A stretch of DNA of 64,000 nucleotides, taken from Paenibacillus glycinis (lineage in GTDB: Bacteria > Bacillota > Bacilli > Paenibacillales > Paenibacillaceae). The stretch lies in assembly GCF_009909185.1 (NCBI RefSeq), contig NZ_JAAAMV010000026.1, positions 1-64,000 on the forward strand, in the 5' to 3' direction. Every line of letters begins with the position of its first letter. Positions within the stretch are counted from its first letter, which is position 1. The notes under the pieces were generated by a model. The model did not search any database. It saw only the letters and a list, made by a program, of their open reading frames with translations, and was not told the DNA's origin. Positions 26,742-35,151 of the stretch are shown here, piece after piece. A program made the position numbers and the translations under genes.

Positions 26742-27581
26742 ATGGAGAATCGCCGGCAAGCCGTCGAGCGCAATTACAATTGGATCATCCACGTGGTGCT
26801 GATCGCGGCATCCGTCGTCATGATCATCCCCTTCGGCTGGATGATTCTGACTTCGTTCAAAACCGTGACGGAAGCGACGCAAATTCCGGTCAAGATCTTT
26901 CCGTCCCATCCGGATTTCGGCAGCTACGCGAAAGCGTTCGAGAAAACGGACTTTAAGCATTACTACTTGAACACGGCCTTCACGGCCCTGATGAAGACGG
27001 TATTCCCCGTCCTGTTCAGCTCGATGGCCGCATACGCGTTCGCGCGAATCCGATTCCCGGGCAGGACCTTGCTGTTTTTCGTCATTATTTCCGTCATGAT
27101 GGTGCCGAATCCGGTCTTCTATACGCCGCAATACCTGCTGATGAGCAAATGGGGCTTGGTCAATTCGGTGACGGCCCTATGGATCTGCGCGCTGGTCAGT
27201 CCGTTCGCCACGTTCATGCTGCGGCAATTTTTCCTCGGCATCTCCAAAGAGCTGGAGGAAGCCGCGATCCTGGACGGATGCAATCCGTTTCAGACGTTCC
27301 GCTATATCATGCTGCCGTTGGTGAAATCCGCCTTGGTCGCGATCGTCATCATTCAGCTGCTGTGGTCCTGGAACGAATTGCAGTGGCCGCTGATCATCAA
27401 CAGCTCGCCCGATAAGCTCACGCTGTCATCCGGGCTGGCCACGCTCGTGTCGATGTTCAGCACGAATTACCCGATCTTGATGGCCGGGGCGTTAATGGCC
27501 GTCATTCCGATGATCATCCTGTTCTTTATCTTTCAGAAGAAGTTCATCGAAGGCGTGGCGTTCAGCGCGCATAAAGGATGA
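26742..27581 (+). CDS. Sugar ABC transporter permease (MalG/UgpE type)
   Basis: This 279-residue second permease has six helices and an EAA loop near residue 175 (LEEAAILDGCNPFQTFRYIMLPLV). The ATG at 26742 is preferred because GAGGGGG lies 6 bases upstream; an in-frame start at 26712 would overlap the first permease gene and has no RBS. It completes the importer apart from the ATPase, which is again absent. A strong terminator follows at 27610. Confidence 0.92.
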   Translation: MENRRQAVERNYNWIIHVVLIAASVVMIIPFGWMILTSFKTVTEATQIPVKIFPSHPDFGSYAKAFEKTDFKHYYLNTAFTALMKTVFPVLFSSMAAYAFARIRFPGRTLLFFVIISVMMVPNPVFYTPQYLLMSKWGLVNSVTALWICALVSPFATFMLRQFFLGISKELEEAAILDGCNPFQTFRYIMLPLVKSALVAIVIIQLLWSWNELQWPLIINSSPDKLTLSSGLATLVSMFSTNYPILMAGALMAVIPMIILFFIFQKKFIEGVAFSAHKG

Positions 27582-27609
27582 TCGCCCGCGTCATTGCACG
27601 CGCCTCAAT

Positions 27610-27649
27610 ACGCTAAGCCTAACCTCTCAATCGGCTTGGCGTTTTTTTT
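27610..27649 (+). terminator. Intrinsic terminator after the second importer operon
   Basis: ACGCTAAGCC (27610-27619) pairs with GGCTTGGCGT (27633-27642), one G-T pair, followed by an uninterrupted T tract. Confidence 0.9.
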
Positions 27650-27658
27650 AACGCGCAA

Positions 27659-27672
27659 TTAAAGCGGTTACA
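27659..27672. promoter_or_regulatory. Candidate cre site (CcpA operator)
   Basis: TTAAAGCGGTTACA matches the catabolite-responsive-element consensus TGWAANCGNTNWCA at every position but the second. It lies 24 bases before the ATG of the SLH-anchored DUF4832 gene, where CcpA binding would repress it. Confidence 0.55.
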
Positions 27673-27696
27673 AGAGAGTCAACGAGGAGGATATCG

Positions 27697-30600
27697 ATGT
27701 ATCCATTATCGTCAACCCCCACGAGGAAGGCTTCCTTTCACGTTTTTCTCGTGCTGTGCGTGCTCATGAGCACGTTGTATGCGAATCCCTCCGGCAGGGC
27801 GCACGCAAGCTCCGAGCCAACGCGCGTGCCATCCGTTCCGTATCCGAGCCCTGCGCCGGATAGCGCGCTGGCCAAGCATGATCTGACTGCCGCGCCAAGC
27901 CCGCTCGACAATCCGCTCAATGGCTTCGCGCCGTTCTATCCGTGGGAGGCAGAGACTTCGTTCCCCCACAGCCTGGAGTGGTATTATGTTCCGCTCAAAG
28001 CAGTCATGAACGGCCCTGATTCGTATACGTTCGCCGCGGGCTTGGAGCCGGCATTGAACGCCATCGCGGCGAGAGGCAATCAGGCCGCGATCCGGGTGTA
28101 CCTGGAATATCCGGGCAAGGAGGATGCCATGCCGGATTTCATTCGCCAAAGCGGCGTTGAAATGCGGCACAACGATACCTTCGACCAAGACGAGCCGGAT
28201 TACGACGATCCGTTGATGGTGACGTATCTGACCAACTTCATCAAAGCGTTCGGCGCGGCGTACGACGGAGATCCGCGCATCGGATTCATCCATATGGGCC
28301 TCGTCGGATTATGGGGCGAGTGGCATACGTATCCCTACGACACGGATACCAGCGCGGACAGTTATCCGAATTACATGCCGAATGCGGACACGATCAACGC
28401 GATATTCGGCGCATACGACACCGCGTTCAACGCGACGAAGCTTGAAGTCCGCTATCCGGACTTGCCTAACGCGGGCGATTACGGCATCGGTTATCATGAC
28501 GACTCGTTCGGCTTCAAGGAAGGCGATCCGCTGCAAAGCGTGACGCAGCCGGAAAGCATGGGCGGGGCCTATTATTCGTTCATGACCCGGATGCTGGATG
28601 CCGGCTCGGAGAATCAATGGATCACGCAGTCCGTCGGCGGGGAAGTGCGTCCGGAGATTCAGGGCAGCTTCTTCAGCGGCGGCGCGAACGTCGACGATGC
28701 CATGGACGATATCGAGCTGACGCATGCGACCTGGATGATCAACCAAGGCGGCATCGGCAATTATCGGGCCGACGATGCGGCCGTAGCCGCGGGCGTGAGA
28801 AAGATGGGCTACGATCTGAACGTGAAGAACGCCTATTATAATAACGTCGCGCAAGGCGAGCCGCTCAAGGTCGGCGTCTCTATTCAGAATAACGGCGTCG
28901 CTCCCTTCGCTTACCCTTGGCAGGTAGAGCTCGGCGTGAAGAACGCTTCGGGTAAGCTCGTGAAGCAATGGGATACCGCATGGGACCTGACGAAGGTGAT
29001 GCCTTCGCAGATCCGGACGTATCCGGAGTGGAACGTTCCCGGCGATCCGAAGTACGTCCCGTTCGGCGAACCTTATTATTTCGACGCGACGATTGCCGCG
29101 CCGGGATTGAATGACGGATATTATTATGTCGTGATGAAGGTCGTCAATCCGTTAGAGGCCATTAGCAGCAAGGCTAAGCAAGTCGGGTTCGCGAATACGG
29201 ATCAGGACGCGGCAGGCTGGCTGAATCTGGGACCGGTACGGATCGGGGATTGCGCTTCGCCGTGTTCGCCGCCTCCGGATTCTCCGCCTGCGCCGCCGAA
29301 GCGCCTGCTCGTGGACAATTATGACGGGACGCCGGCATGGTCCGGCAGCACGACGAACGATCTGAATCAGTGGACCGGTTCAACGAATTTCGCCAATGGC
29401 AATGGCGCAGGCGTTGTCCAAGACGGCGCGCTCACACTGCAGTACCAGAATATGTCGCGGATGGAAACGAACATCGGACGAAATCTATCCGATACGGGCA
29501 AACTGGTGCTTCGGGTGAAAGGGGCCGCCGGCGGCGAAGAGAGCCAGGTCAGCTTAACGATCGGCGGCGTAACGAAAACGATCGGCCAATTCAGCGGAGA
29601 CACGATCACGACCGAATATAAAGACATCGTGATCGACCTGCCCGCGCAAGGCGTGGATCTGTCGCAGACGATCTGGAGCCTCGCGATCGCGCAAGCGTCC
29701 TGGGGAACGACGGGAACGATCGTGATCGATGAAATCTACTTTACGGATAAGGCGGCATCCGATCCGGACACGGGCACGCCGCCGGTAACGGAACCGGAGA
29801 CGCCGGGACTCATCGAGAATTTCGAATCCTACGCCGATGATGCCGCGCTCGGTCAAGCATGGACGGAGGCGTGGTCCGACAAGCCGGGATCGGTGACAAG
29901 GGCGCTCGGCCAAGCAAGCGGAAGCAAGGGCTTGAAGCTTTCGGCCGCGATCGCCGACTCGGAGTGGTCGAACATCGTTCACGCCATCCCATCGGACCGT
30001 AGAGACTGGTCCCGTTTCGACGGAATAAGCTTCTGGGTGGACAATACGACGAGCGACAACAAGGATTTCAGCTTGAACGTCGCGCTGGAGACGCCCGCGG
30101 CCAACGGGGAGTTCGGCTTGAAAGAAGGCGGGTCGGCGTTGACGCTCGCCGCCGACGGAAGCTGGCGCCCCGCGGCGTTCAATGGCGGCTCGCTTGCCAT
30201 TCCCGCAGGCTTCCGAGGCGTCGTAAGAGTGCCTTGGGATCAATTCGTTCAATCCGCATGGCAGTGCGGCGGCGTTCAGGCCGAATGCGCAGCCGCATTG
30301 GATCCGAGCGAAGTCGACGGGCTGCAGTTCGGCTATCCGCCGGCGGGTTACGTGCATAACGTCGTCACGATCGACGACATCGTGCTCTACCGCGCGGATA
30401 AAGTGCTGGACGATTTCGAATCGTATGCGGACGATGCCGCTTTGCAGAGCGTCTGGCGCATCGATTGGGAGTCCGGCGAACCGTCCGCGCGCCGGACGAT
30501 CGACGACGCCGACTATTCGAACGGCAGTCAAGCGATGAAGTTCTCGGTATCTCCGCCTCCGAACGGATCCGCTTCGGATTGGGTCAATATCAAGCGCGCG

Positions 30601-33600
30601 GCGTTTACGGGGACGGATACCGATTGGTCCGCGTTCGACGGACTTACCTTCTGGGTCAACAACGCGTCGCCAAGCGGCAAAACGATGGATCTGAACGTGG
30701 CGCTTGTTACGGACGCGCCCAAGGGCGAGTTCTCGTTAAAACAAGGCGAAGCCGTGCAGTTCTACGCGGCCGCCGACGGTTGGAAGTCAACCGCCCTAGG
30801 CGGAGGCTCCCTGTCGATCGCCGCCGGCTACCGAGGCATGGTCAGAATTCCGTGGGGCGCATTCGCCCAATCGGCCTGGCAGGCGTGCGATGCCTGCGAC
30901 GCCGAGTTCGACAAAAGCAAGGTGCTTCAAATTCAATTCGGGTTCGGCCCGAAAAACCAATCGGACAATGTCCTCAGCATCGACCAGGTCGGCATCTACG
31001 CCTTGACCGGCAGGACGAGCGGACCCGGGGGAGGACCGACGGAAGAACCGGTCGAACATCCGAGCCCGCCGGCATGGGCAGGGGAAGCCGGGACGCATGC
31101 GCTGGCTTACCAGCCTGCGCCGGTAGATAATCCGCTCAAGGGCTTTCTTCCTTTCTACGATGCCTCGGAGGAAGCTTATTTCAACGACGGCGACGATTGG
31201 CGGGATCGGCCGTCCCAGCTGCCGTACAGCATGGAGTTTTTCTACCTGCCACTCAATATGCTGATGAACAATCTGGACGACTTCGATTGGACCGAACTGG
31301 ACAAACGGCTTGCGGCAGTGGCCGCGAGAGGCAATCAGGCCGTATTCCGGGTGTACCTGGATTATCCGAACAAGCCGTCGGGCATACCGCGGTTTCTGAT
31401 CGACGAAGGGCTGAAGACGTACGATTACGAGGAATACGACAACGGCAAGGATGCGACGAGCGTAGCGCCGGATTATAATGACGAGCGATTGCTTGGCGCG
31501 TTGGATAATTTCATCGGCGCGTTAGGCTCGCGTTACGACGGCGACCCCCGCATTGGTTCCGTCATGATCGGATTAATCGGGTTCTGGGGCGAATGGCACA
31601 CGTATCCCTACGACGGGAACTTGAAGTCGCCTAACCTGATGCCGACCGACGCCAATCTGAAACGCGTGCTGACCGATATGGATGACGCGTTCGACAAGAC
31701 GCAGCTCGTCTTGCGTTATCCAATGGACAACGGCACGCTTCAGACCAAGAACTTCGACGTCGGCTATCATGACGATTCCTTCGCTTTCCAGACGCTCCCG
31801 CCAAGCTTGGGCGGACAAAGCTGGCATTTCTGGGGGAGAGTTCATGACGCGGGGGTCACGGATTTCTGGAAGCGGAACAGCATGGGCGGAGAGATGAGAC
31901 CGGAGATTCAAGTGAAGATGTGGAACAACGATCCGCCCATATACGATGAGCCGTCGTCGCCGATCGAAGGCGCGCAAGGCGAGGATTACTATACCAGCCT
32001 CGATCTCACCCATGCCTCCTGGCTGATCGCGCAGGGCGTATTCCAAACTCCGCTGGCTGCCGAGCCGTTGGCAAGGGCAACCGAAGGTTCGCGAAGCATG
32101 GGCTATGAATATTATGCGCCCGCCGCCTACCTGGACGGAGCCGACGGGAATTTGAAGGTTGGCGTGGAGCTGGAGAACAGAGGCGTCGCGCCGTTCTACG
32201 CCGACTGGAAGGTCGAGCTGGCCGCCCAATCGGGAGAAGGCATCGTAAAAATCTGGGAGCCGGACTGGGATCTGAGCGGCATTCTTCCGAATACGAACGG
32301 ATTCGACGGCAACCGGTTGTTCGAATCGACCGCCAATCCGGCACTAAGCAACGGAAGCTATCAAATCCTCATGCGCTATGTCAATCCGTTGGAGGAAGTC
32401 AATAGCGATGCCAAGGTATTCCGCTTTGCGAATGCCGAGCAGCATAACGGCGGATGGTTGAACCTGGGCAGCGTGGACGTATCGGGCAGCGCGGCTCAAG
32501 CCCCGGTAAGGGTCGCGGGTTTATCGGCGAGTACGGCGGACCGGCTGCAGCTGGCTCCGGGTGCAACGGCTCGGATCGATGTCTCCGTCGCGCCGGCTTC
32601 AGCCGACAACAAGCGGATCGTGTGGACTTCGGCAGATGCTAAAGTCGCCTATGTCTCCGCAGCGGGCTTGGTCACGGCCGTCGGCGCCGGTCAAACCGAC
32701 ATTACGGCGAAGTCCTCCGACGGCAACATGGAGAAAACGTTTCATGTCATCGTTACGTCCGGAACCGATTCGAACCCCTCCGCCGGAGGGGGCGCGGCAA
32801 CGCCGCAAGAACCGGCGCTGGAACCGACGGACGACGGTGTAATGCTGGGGCAGGACGCGGTCAAGACCGTTCGAACGACGAACGGGGATGGCGTAGCCGA
32901 GACTGTGGCAGCCATTGATTCGAAGAAGCTCCGGGAAGCCTTTCATGCAATCTCGCATGCAACGGGCTTGACTTCGGTTACGATCGCGTTGAAAAATGAC
33001 GGCGGCAGCGCGAGGGTGAACATCCCGTCGTCTGCATTCGCGGACGTAGTGAAGCAGATGCCGGGCGCGTTCGTCATGATACGGACGGATTTCGGCAGCT
33101 ACAAGATTCCGGTCAACGCTTTAGGCCTGGACGCTTTGGCGAAGAAGCTTGGCGTAGGCTTGGAGGAGATGACGATCAGCATCGCGATCGAGAGAATCTC
33201 GGGCCAGGAGGCCAATCAAATCGCCGTGCAAGCAAGCCGCGACGGGTTGACGCTGCTTAGTCCTTCGCTGGATTACAGCATCCATGCGCTGGCAAACGAT
33301 CAGTCGATCGAGATCACCGATTTCGGCAGCGCTTATCTCGAAAGATCGATGCTCCTATCCGGATCGATAGATTCGACCCAAGCGACCGCGCTCGTATTCG
33401 ACCCGGACACGGAGACATTCCGGTTTGTTCCGGCCGTGTTTCAAGCCGATGGCGACCATACGGAAGCCTTGATCAAGCGCAACGGGAATAGCATTTATAC
33501 CGTGGCTTCGGGCAGCAGGACGTTTGCCGACATCGACGGCCATTGGGCCAAGCCGGAGATTGAACTGCTGGCTTCCAAGCGAATCGTAAACGGGGAAGCG

Positions 33601-34083
33601 CTCCGTCGTTTCTCGCCTGACGAGTCCATTACGCGCGCGGAATTCACGGCGCTGCTCGTTCGTTCCCTCGGTCTGCAAGCTGCTGCCAAGGCTGCAAGCT
33701 TCAGCGACGTAACCGAGGGAGATTGGTTCGCGGAACCGATCAACGAAGCGGTTCGCGCGGGGATCGCGAGTGGCTTCCAAGATGGTTCATTCCGACCGAA
33801 TGAACGCCTTACCCGCGAACAAATGGCCGTGATGCTGTCCGCTGCCCTGAAGTACGCGGGCCAATCCGTCCGGGTGCAGGATCAGGTAGACGCCATGCTC
33901 GGGAAATACGCGGATAACGGAAGCATTGCTTCTTGGGCGAAACCTTCGATGGCCGAATTGGTTGCCGCTCGCATCATCCGCGGGAAATCGGAGACGGCGA
34001 TCGCGCCCGCAGCGGACGCAAGTCGGGCCGAAGCCGCCGTCATGATCACGCGGTTGTTGAAGTTCGTGCATTTTATGAATTAA
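27697..34083 (+). CDS. Giant S-layer-anchored protein with two DUF4832 modules
   Basis: This 2128-residue cell-surface protein has a signal peptide at 1-37. The first DUF4874/DUF4832 unit spans about 60-515. A carbohydrate-binding-like module at 535-685 is the same type as the C terminus of the 14898 protein. Two tandem related sandwiches follow at about 704-898 and 902-1104 (each starting with FESYADDAAL), then a second DUF4832 unit at 1132-1598, a BIG2 domain at about 1600-1690, a spacer common in Paenibacillus surface proteins, and three SLH repeats at about 1940-2128 (the first begins FADIDGHWAK). SLH repeats bind pyruvylated wall polysaccharide, so the protein should sit on the cell surface. 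Proline-rich linkers separate modules. GAGGAGG precedes the ATG. The DUF4832 unit is probably a glycoside-acting barrel, but activity is unproven. Confidence 0.88.
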   Translation: MYPLSSTPTRKASFHVFLVLCVLMSTLYANPSGRAHASSEPTRVPSVPYPSPAPDSALAKHDLTAAPSPLDNPLNGFAPFYPWEAETSFPHSLEWYYVPLKAVMNGPDSYTFAAGLEPALNAIAARGNQAAIRVYLEYPGKEDAMPDFIRQSGVEMRHNDTFDQDEPDYDDPLMVTYLTNFIKAFGAAYDGDPRIGFIHMGLVGLWGEWHTYPYDTDTSADSYPNYMPNADTINAIFGAYDTAFNATKLEVRYPDLPNAGDYGIGYHDDSFGFKEGDPLQSVTQPESMGGAYYSFMTRMLDAGSENQWITQSVGGEVRPEIQGSFFSGGANVDDAMDDIELTHATWMINQGGIGNYRADDAAVAAGVRKMGYDLNVKNAYYNNVAQGEPLKVGVSIQNNGVAPFAYPWQVELGVKNASGKLVKQWDTAWDLTKVMPSQIRTYPEWNVPGDPKYVPFGEPYYFDATIAAPGLNDGYYYVVMKVVNPLEAISSKAKQVGFANTDQDAAGWLNLGPVRIGDCASPCSPPPDSPPAPPKRLLVDNYDGTPAWSGSTTNDLNQWTGSTNFANGNGAGVVQDGALTLQYQNMSRMETNIGRNLSDTGKLVLRVKGAAGGEESQVSLTIGGVTKTIGQFSGDTITTEYKDIVIDLPAQGVDLSQTIWSLAIAQASWGTTGTIVIDEIYFTDKAASDPDTGTPPVTEPETPGLIENFESYADDAALGQAWTEAWSDKPGSVTRALGQASGSKGLKLSAAIADSEWSNIVHAIPSDRRDWSRFDGISFWVDNTTSDNKDFSLNVALETPAANGEFGLKEGGSALTLAADGSWRPAAFNGGSLAIPAGFRGVVRVPWDQFVQSAWQCGGVQAECAAALDPSEVDGLQFGYPPAGYVHNVVTIDDIVLYRADKVLDDFESYADDAALQSVWRIDWESGEPSARRTIDDADYSNGSQAMKFSVSPPPNGSASDWVNIKRAAFTGTDTDWSAFDGLTFWVNNASPSGKTMDLNVALVTDAPKGEFSLKQGEAVQFYAAADGWKSTALGGGSLSIAAGYRGMVRIPWGAFAQSAWQACDACDAEFDKSKVLQIQFGFGPKNQSDNVLSIDQVGIYALTGRTSGPGGGPTEEPVEHPSPPAWAGEAGTHALAYQPAPVDNPLKGFLPFYDASEEAYFNDGDDWRDRPSQLPYSMEFFYLPLNMLMNNLDDFDWTELDKRLAAVAARGNQAVFRVYLDYPNKPSGIPRFLIDEGLKTYDYEEYDNGKDATSVAPDYNDERLLGALDNFIGALGSRYDGDPRIGSVMIGLIGFWGEWHTYPYDGNLKSPNLMPTDANLKRVLTDMDDAFDKTQLVLRYPMDNGTLQTKNFDVGYHDDSFAFQTLPPSLGGQSWHFWGRVHDAGVTDFWKRNSMGGEMRPEIQVKMWNNDPPIYDEPSSPIEGAQGEDYYTSLDLTHASWLIAQGVFQTPLAAEPLARATEGSRSMGYEYYAPAAYLDGADGNLKVGVELENRGVAPFYADWKVELAAQSGEGIVKIWEPDWDLSGILPNTNGFDGNRLFESTANPALSNGSYQILMRYVNPLEEVNSDAKVFRFANAEQHNGGWLNLGSVDVSGSAAQAPVRVAGLSASTADRLQLAPGATARIDVSVAPASADNKRIVWTSADAKVAYVSAAGLVTAVGAGQTDITAKSSDGNMEKTFHVIVTSGTDSNPSAGGGAATPQEPALEPTDDGVMLGQDAVKTVRTTNGDGVAETVAAIDSKKLREAFHAISHATGLTSVTIALKNDGGSARVNIPSSAFADVVKQMPGAFVMIRTDFGSYKIPVNALGLDALAKKLGVGLEEMTISIAIERISGQEANQIAVQASRDGLTLLSPSLDYSIHALANDQSIEITDFGSAYLERSMLLSGSIDSTQATALVFDPDTETFRFVPAVFQADGDHTEALIKRNGNSIYTVASGSRTFADIDGHWAKPEIELLASKRIVNGEALRRFSPDESITRAEFTALLVRSLGLQAAAKAASFSDVTEGDWFAEPINEAVRAGIASGFQDGSFRPNERLTREQMAVMLSAALKYAGQSVRVQDQVDAMLGKYADNGSIASWAKPSMAELVAARIIRGKSETAIAPAADASRAEAAVMITRLLKFVHFMN

Positions 34084-34101
34084 AGGCGGTTTGGAGTACG
34101 G

Positions 34102-34137
34102 GAGCACATGACGTTCGAAATCATGTGCTCTCTTTCT
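34102..34137 (+). terminator. Intrinsic terminator after the SLH protein gene
   Basis: GAGCACATGA (34102-34111) pairs with TCATGTGCTC (34121-34130), followed by TCTTTCT. Confidence 0.8.
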
Positions 34138-34164
34138 ATCCTTTGCCGATAGCGCGGTCATTCC

Positions 34165-35019
34165 TCAATGCCAATACTGCTTGCGGAACCGAAGCGGAGA
34201 CAAGCCGATGCCGCGCTTGAAGCAGGCGGAGAAATAGGGGGCGTAACGGAACCCGACTTCCCCGGCGATGCGGTCGATCGACCAATCCGTGGAGATGAGC
34301 AGCCGCTTTGCCCGTTCCAGCCGAAAGTCGTGCAAATAATGAATCGGCGTGCGGCCGTACCTCGACTTCATGCAGCGGACGATATGATTGGGGTGAAAAT
34401 GAAGCGCCGCCGCCAACGATTCGTTCGTGATGTCCGACCGATAATTCTGCTGAAGGTAAGCCGCCGCCCGTTCCGCAAGCCGGGACGAAGGCGATTCCGC
34501 TGCATCCGCTCCGCCCGTCATCAGCATCGCCAACAGACCGGCCAACAGATGCTGCTCTTCCCAGAACGAATCGCCGGCCGGGAGCGCCAACAGCTGCCGT
34601 ACCAATCCGAATGCGGATTCGGGATCGGACAGACGGGCATGCTTGCGGATGCGCAGCGCATGGGGATTGCCGAACGGCCGCGACGCGTAGTCCAGCCCCG
34701 CGTTTGGCGCCGAAGAGACGTCCGCCGGCCGGTTCGCATGCTCGAAATGAACCCAATAGAAGGACGTTTCCCGCTCGCAAGCCTTGACCGAATAATGCTC
34801 TCCGTTCGGAAGCAGCAGCATCGTATCGCCTTCCGTCAAGGCCCATTGCTGCCCGTTCTCCCCGATATGCAGCTCTCCCTTCGCTATGATCAGCAGGTCG
34901 TAGATGCCCAGGTTTCTTCGATTGGGGTGCTGCTCGCCGATGCGAAAGTCGGATCGGCCCGCGCCCAAATAATAGGGAAGCGGGGGCGTGAGCAGCTCGA
35001 TGATCGCTTCATGGTTCAC
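34165..35019 (-). CDS. AraC-family regulator with cupin sensor
   Basis: This 284-residue regulator has an N-terminal cupin-like AraC_binding domain (about 25-150) and two C-terminal AraC helix-turn-helix units (about 185-284, ending with GLSPLRFRKQ). It is divergent from the GH127 gene, the classic layout for a local activator of a glycosidase gene. The start is a GTG at 35019 with AGGAG about 12 bases upstream. Arabinose-containing sugars would be the expected effector by association with GH127; this is inference. Confidence 0.9.
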   Translation of the reverse strand: MNHEAIIELLTPPLPYYLGAGRSDFRIGEQHPNRRNLGIYDLLIIAKGELHIGENGQQWALTEGDTMLLLPNGEHYSVKACERETSFYWVHFEHANRPADVSSAPNAGLDYASRPFGNPHALRIRKHARLSDPESAFGLVRQLLALPAGDSFWEEQHLLAGLLAMLMTGGADAAESPSSRLAERAAAYLQQNYRSDITNESLAAALHFHPNHIVRCMKSRYGRTPIHYLHDFRLERAKRLLISTDWSIDRIAGEVGFRYAPYFSACFKRGIGLSPLRFRKQYWH

Positions 35020-35151
35020 GGGATCCGCAGCTCCTGTCTGTGTCGGAATTTATAGAAAAAAGTTCAATTCGATTCTATTTCGGCCGCTGCGAAAAGCATA
35101 TACTTGAAGCTGATAAGAGTCAATTTCTATTGTTTTCGAGGAGGATCTCAG
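35020..35151. promoter_or_regulatory. Divergent AraC/GH127 promoter region
   Basis: TATACT at 35099-35104 is a good -10 for the GH127 gene, with only TATTTC (35076-35081) as -35, as expected for an activator-dependent promoter. Two similar words, TTCAATTCGATTCTATTTCG (35063-35082) and GTCAATTTCTATTGTTTTCG (35119-35138), flank it. Confidence 0.45.
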
